In this document: positions 22,366 to 27,337 of the stretch, one piece after another
How the letters are laid out: each line of letters starts with the position of its first letter
Position numbering within the stretch: the first letter of the stretch is position 1
Virus record (IMG/VR): IMGVR_UViG_3300027763_000195
Location: 1 to 27,337 of that record
Reading direction: 5' to 3' (one strand)
DNA: 27,337 nucleotides
DNA from: a virus
Made by a program: the position numbers and the translations under genes
Notes under the pieces: generated by a model
Databases searched by the model: none
Seen by the model: only the letters and a program-made list of their open reading frames with translations
What the model was told of the DNA's origin: nothing

Positions 22366-23148
22366 ATGAGAACCCTCACCCGCAGTATTGGCAGAGCAGA
22401 CATTGGTGGAGAACCATTGCCCTCTGTGTTTAAATCTTTAGAAAGCAATAAGATTATATTTCGTAGAGCAGAAGTATCTATGCTCGCAGGGACTCCAGGT
22501 GTTGGTAAATCCACACTGGCTTTAGCATTAGCACTTAAGATGAAAGTTCCAACCCTTTATATATCAGCAGATACCAATGCCCACACTATGGCTATGCGTC
22601 TAGCATCAATGATTTCAGGTAAGAACCAAACCGATGTTGAGGAATTACTTCAATCAGATATTGGCTGGACTAAAGCAACCATTTCAAAGAGCAGTCATAT
22701 AGTCTGGTCATTTGAATCTAGTCCTAGCCTTCAAGATATTGATGAGGAAGTTCAAGCCTTTGAAGAACTGTGGGGTTGTCCTCCCGTTGCTATCTTTGTA
22801 GATAACTTAATGGATATTGCTACCGATGGTGGCGAAGAGTTCTCTTCGATGAGGGCTATTATGAAAGAGTTAAAGTTTTTAGCACGTGCCACCAATGCTG
22901 CAGTTCTTGTTCTGCACCACACCAGCGAGGGCGTGATGGGCACACCTTGTCAGCCACGCTCTGCATTACAGGGCAAGGTCGCGCAATTACCAGCACTTAT
23001 ATGTACACTAGGTGTTGTGGGAACAGCAATGGCGGTAGCGCCAGTAAAGAACAGATACGGCAGGGCAGATGCCAATGCTAATTTATTAGCGTGGTTGGCT
23101 TTCAATCCTGAGTATATGTTTATGGACGACATTCCAGAGAACGCATAA
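22366..23148 (+). CDS. DnaB/RecA-like replicative helicase ATPase
   Basis: The ATG follows AGGAG with five bases' spacing. The 260-residue RecA-fold ATPase has a Walker A GTPGVGKST (residues 42-50), a Walker B hydrophobic-Asp segment VAIFVDNLMDIA (141-152), and an Arg-rich switch with the double-His sensor VLVLHHTSEG (182-191). C-terminal NRYGRADANANLL resembles the arginine-finger / DNA-loop region. It matches the C-terminal domain of phage DnaB-like helicases; no N-terminal primase-binding domain is present, consistent with short phage helicases. The primase encoded downstream would be its partner. Its stop overlaps the next ATG by one base. Confidence 0.8.
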   Translation: MRTLTRSIGRADIGGEPLPSVFKSLESNKIIFRRAEVSMLAGTPGVGKSTLALALALKMKVPTLYISADTNAHTMAMRLASMISGKNQTDVEELLQSDIGWTKATISKSSHIVWSFESSPSLQDIDEEVQAFEELWGCPPVAIFVDNLMDIATDGGEEFSSMRAIMKELKFLARATNAAVLVLHHTSEGVMGTPCQPRSALQGKVAQLPALICTLGVVGTAMAVAPVKNRYGRADANANLLAWLAFNPEYMFMDDIPENA

Positions 23149-23636
23149 TGATAGTTACGTTAACGCAAGAGGAAGTACGTGTATGTACTATGCTTGCGAC
23201 TGAACGTTGGCTTACTAAATTTGGTTCAATTGATAAACCAAATTATGCACAAGGTAAATTAGTTGGAAGATTAGAACACGAATTGTTAGCCAATATTAGA
23301 GCAAATATATCTGAATGGGCTACCGCAAAATGTTTTAATGAAACTTGGTCAGTTCCTTGGTATCCAAATGAACTACATCCAAGAAGAAAAGATTTACCAG
23401 ATGTTGGACGAATAACAGAAGTTAGAACAGTAAGGACACGAGATGCAATTCCATTTTGGAATAAAGATTTAAACAAAGTTCTTGTTGGGACTAAAATTCT
23501 TGATGAGGAATACTATACTAAAGTAGAAGTATATGGTTCAATAGCACCAATGCAATATGCAAAACCTATTTATAGAGATGAAAACATAGATGGTTGGCGA
23601 GTTCCAGTTTCGGAATTTGGCGAGAGGGAGAGATAA
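23148..23636 (+). CDS. Putative nuclease-like protein, PD-(D/E)XK-type pattern (162 aa)
   Basis: The ATG overlaps the helicase stop (TAATG). The protein has a helix (NYAQGKLVGRLEHELLANIR), then ISEWATAKCFNETWSVPW with a conserved-looking Glu/Trp, followed by LPDVGRITEVRTVRTRDAIP. The D-V-G...E-V-R/T-x-R arrangement is a plausible variant of the PD-(D/E)XK active site, and the end (DGWRVPVSEF) is a strand. Similar phage proteins occur in replication regions without known function. Its nucleolytic role is inferred from the pattern alone and the third residue is Arg rather than Lys, so it may be inactive or unrelated. Confidence 0.5.
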   Translation: MIVTLTQEEVRVCTMLATERWLTKFGSIDKPNYAQGKLVGRLEHELLANIRANISEWATAKCFNETWSVPWYPNELHPRRKDLPDVGRITEVRTVRTRDAIPFWNKDLNKVLVGTKILDEEYYTKVEVYGSIAPMQYAKPIYRDENIDGWRVPVSEFGERER

Positions 23637-23637
23637 G

Positions 23638-23826
23638 ATGGAAGACGAATACGCACAATATGTAGCCACAATGCTGGCTAATAAAGATTATGCAGAACAC
23701 TTAACTAAATGTATTCAAAAGATTGTTGATGCTAAACCACCAGCAAAAGATGACTACACTTCAGGTATATCAGATGGACTTGACTGGGCAGTACGCATTT
23801 TAGTTAAAGATAAGAGTGCTTATTAG
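23638..23826 (+). CDS. Small acidic hypothetical protein (62 aa)
   Basis: The ATG at 23638 follows GGGAGAGATAAG and the previous TAA by one base; an upstream in-frame extension to 23590 overlaps the previous gene without a ribosome site and is rejected. The protein is helical and acidic (MEDEYAQYVATMLANKDYAE, then SGISDGLDWAVRILVKDKS). Its stop overlaps the GTG start of the resolvase-like gene. No domain is recognised. It may be a small partner of one of the neighbouring nucleases. Confidence 0.55.
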   Translation: MEDEYAQYVATMLANKDYAEHLTKCIQKIVDAKPPAKDDYTSGISDGLDWAVRILVKDKSAY

Positions 23827-24188
23827 TGGCTAGCGTTAAGTACAACAAGGTCAAGGGAGCCACCTTTGAAACCGATGTGATGAGATGGCTACGCAAGATG
23901 GGTGTAATAGCAGAGCGATTAACTAAGGCTGGGGCTAAAGACGAAGGCGACATTATGGCTATAGTCGCAGGTCAGACCTACATTCTAGAGTTAAAGAATC
24001 GCAAAGCATTAGACTTGCCGACCTTCTGGAAAGAAGCAAAGGTTGAAGCAGCCAACTATGCCAAGGCTAGAGAGTTAGAGTTGATACCGCTTGCTTATGT
24101 AATAGTTAAGCGGCGTAATGCTGGCATAGAACAAGCGTGGGTAATTCAAGACTTAGACCAATGGCTGAAGGAAAGAAATGACCAATGA
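23826..24188 (+). CDS. Holliday-junction-resolvase-like nuclease (PD-(D/E)XK)
   Basis: The start is GTG 23826, overlapping the previous TAG. The 120-residue protein has the compact resolvase pattern: KGATFETDVMRWLRKMGV with E15 in helix 1, AKDEGDIMAI with D42, and YILELKNRKALDL with the E55-x-K57 pair, followed by a helix (FWKEAKVEAANYAKARELEL) and a final strand. This matches archaeal/phage Hjc-type junction resolvases, which cut branched DNA during replication and packaging. It overlaps the primase N-terminal gene by 11 bases. Related single-domain nucleases that act as endonucleases are the main alternative. Confidence 0.72.
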   Translation: MASVKYNKVKGATFETDVMRWLRKMGVIAERLTKAGAKDEGDIMAIVAGQTYILELKNRKALDLPTFWKEAKVEAANYAKARELELIPLAYVIVKRRNAGIEQAWVIQDLDQWLKERNDQ

Positions 24189-24546
24189 CCTACCGAGTAT
24201 CAAAGACATTCTCGTACACTATGGAGCAGACGTACGAAGAACACACGGACAAGTTAATCTCAAGTGCCCATTCCATAGTGATACGCACCAAAGTGGTAGT
24301 GCCAACTTGGACGACAACATCTTCATCTGCTTTGCCTGTGGAGTACAAGGAAATAGTATTCAAATAATTTGTCTTCAAGAGAGGGTAGGTATTAATGAAG
24401 CAGTCCGTTTCGCAGAAGGAATTACTGGGGAAAGCAGCCGAGAGGTACGCGGGAAGCATCTCTCTGGCGGAAGATTACCTAAGAAGCAGGGGGATACCTT
24501 TAGAAGTAGCACGAGTGGCGCGATTAGGCGTAGTAGAACATCCTGA
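24178..24546 (+). CDS. DNA primase, zinc-binding N-terminal piece of a split gene
   Basis: The ATG at 24178 follows GAAGGAAAG and overlaps the resolvase gene. The piece contains a CHC2-type zinc finger: KCPFHSDTH gives C30 and H33, and ICFACGVQGNS gives C51 and C54. Then comes a primase-like helix (LQERVGINEAVRFAEGITG). After residue about 84 the sequence turns into Arg/Ser-rich nonsense-like residues (RSSTSGAIRRSRTS) and ends at 24546, while the TOPRIM part continues in the +1 frame. The homologous protein probably crosses over near 24420-24445, at GGGG (24427-24430). It would read the template trinucleotide and recruit the TOPRIM half. Confidence 0.75.
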   Translation: MTNDLPSIKDILVHYGADVRRTHGQVNLKCPFHSDTHQSGSANLDDNIFICFACGVQGNSIQIICLQERVGINEAVRFAEGITGESSREVRGKHLSGGRLPKKQGDTFRSSTSGAIRRSRTS

Positions 24547-25012
24547 AGTTGGTCACGAATTATTTAGAGGGAGACTTTCAATACCTTACATAACTAAATC
24601 TGGTGTTGTTGACTTAAGATTTCGTTCACTTAACGCAGCAGTTGAACCAAAGTATATGGGTATGACTGGTGCCGAAACTAAAATGTATAATGTGTTAGAT
24701 GTTGATAAAGCAGGGGACTCAATCTGTGTATGTGAAGGTGAGTTGGATACATTAACCATCTCATCTATGGTTGGTTGGGCTTGTGTTGGCGTGCCTGGTG
24801 CTAACTCTTGGAAGAAACATTACACAAGATTGCTTGCTGACTTTGAAAGAGTATTTGTTTTTGCCGATGGAGACCAAGCAGGTACTGACTTTGCTCGCTC
24901 TCTGGCAAGAGAACTACCAGTTACCATCATTCAGATGCCCGATGGGGAAGATGTTAACTCTGCCTTCGTAAAGCACGGAGCCAACTACATAAAAGTGATG
25001 TTTCAACATTGA
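24395..25012 (+). CDS. DNA primase, TOPRIM catalytic piece of a split gene
   Basis: Residues about 15-60 resemble the RNA-polymerase-like helical segment of DnaG (SLAEDYLRSRGIPLEVARVA, RLGVVEHPEV, RLSIPYITKSG). The TOPRIM motifs follow: VCEGELDTLTISSM with E114, and VFVFADGDQAGTDFARSLAR with D158 and D160. These bind the metals for RNA primer synthesis. The frame also has its own ATG at 24395 with GGTAGGT upstream, so independent initiation inside the first gene is possible. However, residues 1-14 (MKQSVSQKELLGKA) are not obviously native. A natural fusion of both pieces would be a primase of about 280 residues. Downstream TTG start overlaps its TGA. Confidence 0.8.
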   Translation: MKQSVSQKELLGKAAERYAGSISLAEDYLRSRGIPLEVARVARLGVVEHPEVGHELFRGRLSIPYITKSGVVDLRFRSLNAAVEPKYMGMTGAETKMYNVLDVDKAGDSICVCEGELDTLTISSMVGWACVGVPGANSWKKHYTRLLADFERVFVFADGDQAGTDFARSLARELPVTIIQMPDGEDVNSAFVKHGANYIKVMFQH

Positions 25013-25374
25013 ACCTAGACGATGACGATAATTACTGTGATGAATGTGGCGAAGCATTTGAAGACCACTTTGATATGGTTGACCATTACATAGATGATGA
25101 TGATGAGTTCAATCCGATGTTAGTTTTGCCCAATGGATATAAATTAATGCTTGGTTCTTTACTTAGATTTTTAAATGAACACGCCGACAATCCAGGACAA
25201 ATCAGACAAATAACACAATCGGTATATGTTACCCTTTATGCGGCGAACAAAGGCTTAGATGTAGTAACCGAGATGGTTGAGGAAATGGTAGTCAATTCGG
25301 AGATGCTTCGATTTGATGACAGCCTTGAGAAGTTACTAACAGAGGATACATCCGATGAAGAATTTGGAGAATGA
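25009..25374 (+). CDS. C2H2-like zinc-finger protein, replication region (121 aa)
   Basis: The start is TTG 25009, overlapping the previous TGA; no ATG alternative precedes the finger. The N-terminus (NLDDDDNYCDECGEAFEDHF, then DMVDHYIDDDDEF) has a C-x2-C...H pattern of a single zinc finger in an acidic context, followed by YKLMLGSLLRFLNEHADNPG and a helical acidic C-terminus. Actinophages commonly carry such a C..C...H..H protein near their primase genes, without a known role. It may act as a transcription or replication accessory. The ribosome site is weak, so expression may depend on translational coupling to the primase. Confidence 0.6.
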   Translation: MNLDDDDNYCDECGEAFEDHFDMVDHYIDDDDEFNPMLVLPNGYKLMLGSLLRFLNEHADNPGQIRQITQSVYVTLYAANKGLDVVTEMVEEMVVNSEMLRFDDSLEKLLTEDTSDEEFGE

Positions 25375-25380
25375 AGAGAT

Positions 25381-25752
25381 ATGGTTGATAGTGAATCATC
25401 TAAAGAATCAGGGCTTCGTAATTACTACAGTGAAGGTGAGAGGCAATCACTTAGAGTTGACGTTGAGCATATCCCTTCTTTCTCAACAACAGTAAGGGAT
25501 ATAACAGTTGAACTTGGAACATTGCTCATCAAAAAACATTCTGATTACGGCTCCAAAAACATTTCACAATCACCAGGTGGTGCTCTTAATGGATTGCGAG
25601 TTCGTATGTGGGACAAACTGGCTCGCATTAATAACCTTGTTGATAAACAAAGAGAACCACACTACGAAAGTCTTGAAGACTCCTTCGTTGATATGGCGAA
25701 CTACGCCATTATCGGATTGATGGTTCTAAGAAAACAATGGGACAATGAATGA
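25381..25752 (+). CDS. DUF1599-like protein (nucleotide-modification-associated, Nmad1-type)
   Basis: The ATG at 25381 follows GAAGAGAT. The 123-residue protein has the family-like core KKHSDYGSKNIS, GLRVRMWDKLARINNLVD, and ESLEDSFVDMANYAIIGLMV. The K-x-DYG, DK..R...L and ES..D...Y pattern matches the DUF1599 domain, sometimes called nucleotide modification associated domain 1. It is an all-alpha fold related to MazG-type nucleotide pyrophosphatases in layout. It may bind or hydrolyse a nucleotide, or accompany a modified-base pathway, but no base-modifying enzyme is seen in the window. It overlaps the next gene start by four bases. Confidence 0.68.
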   Translation: MVDSESSKESGLRNYYSEGERQSLRVDVEHIPSFSTTVRDITVELGTLLIKKHSDYGSKNISQSPGGALNGLRVRMWDKLARINNLVDKQREPHYESLEDSFVDMANYAIIGLMVLRKQWDNE

Positions 25753-26135
25753 AAGAACAAGAACTCTTTGATTGGATAAAGGCGTATCATTTTAAAGACC
25801 TTGAACGTTCACCTAATGAGTACGATGGCTTTGATTGTATGACAAAAGAGTTTAAATTATTTATAGAACTTAAGTCACGAAATACGCATTACGATACGCT
25901 CCTACTTGAAAAGAAAAAGTATGACTTCTTGGTTGATACTGCCAAAGATTTAGGTATGTATGCGTGGTATATAAACTCTACTCCTGCTGGTATCTATGGC
26001 TTTGCTTTGCGCCCAGACTTAGAACTTAAGTGGGAAGAAAAATGGTTGCCATCTACCACAGAATTTGTTAATAAATCTAAGATGACTAAGACTGTTACGT
26101 TTCTTAAGGTAGAAGATGGAGTTAAACTATTGTGA
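25749..26135 (+). CDS. Putative PD-(D/E)XK endonuclease-like protein (128 aa)
   Basis: The ATG at 25749 overlaps the previous stop. The pattern DLERSPNEYDGFDCMTKEFK then LFIELKSRNTHYDTLLLEKK gives a candidate D26/D29 followed by E40-x-K42, the (D/E)xK pair of restriction-like nucleases. A conserved-looking strand (MYAWYINSTPAGIYGFALRP) and a basic tail follow. It may be a phage endonuclease working with the resolvase or degrading host DNA. The small size matches stand-alone cores. The next gene's GTG overlaps its TGA (GTGA). Confidence 0.6.
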   Translation: MKEQELFDWIKAYHFKDLERSPNEYDGFDCMTKEFKLFIELKSRNTHYDTLLLEKKKYDFLVDTAKDLGMYAWYINSTPAGIYGFALRPDLELKWEEKWLPSTTEFVNKSKMTKTVTFLKVEDGVKLL

Positions 26136-26806
26136 CTCTTGGCTGGGAACGCATTGAACCTTGGGATTATATTGTAGATAGTGTAGCCCTTGAATACTTT
26201 AAGATGTTTAAGACTGTTGAGATACAAGATATAAGGCAATCACTTTATGAATGGTTCCTTGAACATCCTAAAAAACTTGATGAGTGGGAAGCAATCGGTA
26301 ATAAGGACGCAAAGAATTTAATCTATCGTTCCCTTCGCAATCAGGCTTTAGATTATTGTCAGAGATGGAAGGCTAAGTCTTTAGGTTATGACATATCTGA
26401 TTTATATTATTACGAACCAGAAGTTGTTGAAGCCTTATTAACTCCTGTCTTAAGAAGTGAGATTGGTGTGACACATAGACTTAACTTAGGCAGAACTGGT
26501 CGCCCCTCGGCTCCTGCTGAAGGCGGAAACTTACAGGCTATGATGGTTGAGATTGATTATATTTATTGGAAGTTATCTAAAGATGATAGAAAGATTTTAT
26601 TCTACCGTCACGCTGAGTCATTAGACTTTAAAGAGATAGCCAACCTAATGTTGTTGGGTTCAGATGACGCTGCTCGTATGCGCCACAAGAGAGCAATTAA
26701 AAGATTAGTTCGTAAACTTGGTGGCTTTAAACCTTATCAAGACTATGACTTACCAGACAAGGAAGAAGAAACCGTAGTAGAAGAAGACGATAACCCAGTA
26801 TCCTGA
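26132..26806 (+). CDS. Sigma-factor-like / sigma-region-4 HTH protein (224 aa)
   Basis: The start is GTG 26132, overlapping the previous TGA. The N-terminal two thirds (LYEWFLEHPKKLDEWEAIGN, NLIYRSLRNQALDYCQRWKA, KSLGYDISDLYYYEPEVVEA) resemble the conserved family annotated as sigma factor in many actinophages. Residues about 155-195 (LSKDDRKILFYRHAESLDFK, then EIANLMLLGSDDAARMRHKR) read as a helix-turn-helix of the sigma-70 region 4 type. No canonical region 2 for -10 melting is visible, so it might be an activator or anti-sigma-type regulator rather than a full sigma factor. The gene is the last plus-strand gene and its 3' end overlaps a convergent minus-strand gene by 64 bases. It may switch on late genes. 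Confidence 0.65.
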   Translation: MTLGWERIEPWDYIVDSVALEYFKMFKTVEIQDIRQSLYEWFLEHPKKLDEWEAIGNKDAKNLIYRSLRNQALDYCQRWKAKSLGYDISDLYYYEPEVVEALLTPVLRSEIGVTHRLNLGRTGRPSAPAEGGNLQAMMVEIDYIYWKLSKDDRKILFYRHAESLDFKEIANLMLLGSDDAARMRHKRAIKRLVRKLGGFKPYQDYDLPDKEEETVVEEDDNPVS

Positions 26807-26901
26807 GTCCACATATCTTCTTGCTCGGCTGGGTCTACCCAAGTCTCCGCCAAGTACTCGTCCATATCTGCTTGTTCTAAAACTGTAGGTTGATAACTCA
26901 T
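26743..26901 (-). CDS. Small acidic hypothetical protein, minus strand (52 aa)
   Basis: On the minus strand an ATG at 26901-26899 opens 52 codons beginning MSYQPTVLEQADMDEYLAET and ending with a Ser/Thr-rich tail (GLSSSSTTVSSSLSGKS). The ATGA overlap with the upstream FmdB-like gene's stop (26898-26901) and the AGGACGGAC stretch before it support translation. It converges with and overlaps the 3' end of the sigma-like gene by 64 bases, so the Ser-rich tail is encoded opposite that gene's acidic C-terminus and may just be its mirror image. The first 35 residues look native. Function unknown. Confidence 0.55.
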   Translation of the reverse strand: MSYQPTVLEQADMDEYLAETWVDPAEQEDMWTQDTGLSSSSTTVSSSLSGKS

Positions 26902-27074
26902 TTGTTGTCCGTCCTGTAGAATCCGCTACCCTTAAACTGAATTGATGGCACATTGTAGATTCTATCAGAGTTGTTACCACAAACACAAGCAACTTCATCA
27001 TCTCGTTCATCTTGTTCACGTCTTAAGACTGTAAGACTTAGGCATTTGTTACATCTATACTCGTAAGTTGGCAT
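26898..27074 (-). CDS. FmdB-type zinc ribbon protein (58 aa)
   Basis: The minus-strand ATG (27074-27072) starts MPTYEYRCNKCLSLTVLRRE. This is the typical FmdB opening: MPTYEYxCxxC, then a spacer and a second cysteine pair (VACVCGN), then NVPSIQFKGSGFYRTDNK, which matches the family's usual ending with FKGSGFY.TD. It would bind one zinc ion. Such small ribbons are proposed transcription or regulatory proteins but their phage role is unknown. It overlaps the next gene by four bases (ATGA) and its own start overlaps the previous stop by one base, so it is the centre of a minus-strand operon. Confidence 0.85.
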   Translation of the reverse strand: MPTYEYRCNKCLSLTVLRREQDERDDEVACVCGNNSDRIYNVPSIQFKGSGFYRTDNK

Positions 27075-27211
27075 TAGAATTCAATCCCTATCCAAAAGAA
27101 TAAGAAGTCAATATCAAAATGATATTTGTCTAGGCTAAAGCCCAACGCTATCCGCCTAAAACTACAGCCAAAAGTTAAATAGAATTTACCTAGTTTTATT
27201 TCTTTACCCAT
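27074..27211 (-). CDS. Small aromatic/hydrophobic phage protein, minus strand (45 aa)
   Basis: The minus-strand frame starts at 27211 (ATG directly after the previous TAA) and encodes MGKEIKLGKFYLTFGCSFRR followed by IALGFSLDKYHFDIDFLFFW and IGIEF. It alternates charged and aromatic residues in a strand-like pattern, with an F-x-L-D-K-Y-H-x-D-I-D core that I believe recurs in short phage proteins. It lacks a clear transmembrane span. Stop and FmdB start overlap as TAATG. Function unknown. Confidence 0.6.
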   Translation of the reverse strand: MGKEIKLGKFYLTFGCSFRRIALGFSLDKYHFDIDFLFFWIGIEF

Positions 27212-27337
27212 TTAATCTCTCCAGTCTATTTCGGTTGGTGCGGTAGCAAGTGCCCCACACATTTTACATTCTTGCTGTAAGTCATACCAACTCACAGTTC
27301 TATCTTCTTCGTCCCACATTACAACAACTTTCCACAT
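27212..27337 (-). CDS. Small CxxC protein, minus strand, at the window edge (41 aa visible)
   Basis: The minus-strand frame ends at TAA 27214-27212, and the visible part starts with ATG exactly at the window end (27337), so it may extend beyond. The 41 residues (MWKVVVMWDEEDRTVSWYDL, then QQECKMCGALATAPTEIDWR) have one CxxC knuckle and many Trp/Asp. Small Cys-pair proteins of this type are frequent in phage accessory operons. Next gene starts immediately after the stop. A zinc-binding role is inferred from one CxxC only. Confidence 0.55.
   Translation of the reverse strand: MWKVVVMWDEEDRTVSWYDLQQECKMCGALATAPTEIDWRD

Noticed and set aside
23590-23637. Earlier in-frame start for the small acidic gene
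   Set aside because: It would overlap the end of the nuclease-like gene with no ribosome site; GGGAGAGATAAG before 23638 is better.
26750-27019. Minus-strand frame of 89 codons at the right end
   Set aside because: It is out of frame with the FmdB-like and 52-codon genes on the same strand, whose overlaps and motifs are much stronger.

Overview
The window is a stretch of a tailed-phage (Caudoviricetes) genome, or an integrated or metagenome-assembled copy of one. Genes are packed head to tail with 1-8 nt stop/start overlaps. There are no rRNA genes, convincing tRNAs, transposases or CRISPR arrays. The DNA is moderately AT-rich by eye. The capsid protein resembles the N4-gp56 family. The adaptor / beta-propeller-like tail genes with no recognisable tape measure suggest a short-tailed (podovirus-like) virion, which is inference. 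The host is most likely an actinobacterium: the replication block (Cas4/RecB-like nuclease, small Zn-ribbon protein, DnaB-like ATPase, Hjc-like resolvase, CHC2+TOPRIM primase, C2H2-like protein, sigma-like protein) has the gene order and flavour of actinobacteriophages. The low GC and the DUF6321-like small protein are reminiscent of aquatic metagenomic phages. The host call is inference.

Layout. (1) 1-8619: virion morphogenesis. It starts with the 3' end of a very large structural protein and two uncharacterised structural-looking proteins, then a scaffold-like protein (4408-4884) and the major capsid protein (4926-5870). A run of six very small genes follows, several strongly basic, then a glycosyltransferase-like and a SAM-methyltransferase-like pair. 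(2) 8623-17463: tail. This holds a small conserved protein, a putative adaptor, a repeat-rich tail fibre, an array of four related receptor-binding-type domains interleaved with two chaperone-like small proteins, and a large putative nozzle / minor tail protein. (3) 17463-20822: lysis. Four small membrane proteins surround an M15-type endolysin and a secreted protein with a very long proline-rich linker. A strong hairpin terminator ends this block (20861-20905).

(4) 20823-21119: the only sizeable non-coding region. It contains the terminator, a TATAAT box, an AT-repeat tract, two hairpins and a long stem of 18 pairs just before the next gene; it is the best candidate for the switch between late and early transcription or for an origin. 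(5) 21120-26806: replication and recombination genes. Two of them, the Cas4-like nuclease and the primase, are each split into two overlapping frames with the same +1 relation. A DUF1599-like protein, two further nuclease-like proteins and a sigma-region-4-like protein end the block. (6) 26743-27337: a minus-strand cluster of four tiny genes, including an FmdB-type zinc ribbon, converges on and overlaps the sigma-like gene.

The most notable points are the two matching split genes, the structured leaders (before the capsid, nuclease and helicase genes), the duplicated receptor-binding array, and the secreted proline-rich protein in the lysis cassette. All functional names come from reading the sequence by eye; none was checked by a database search.
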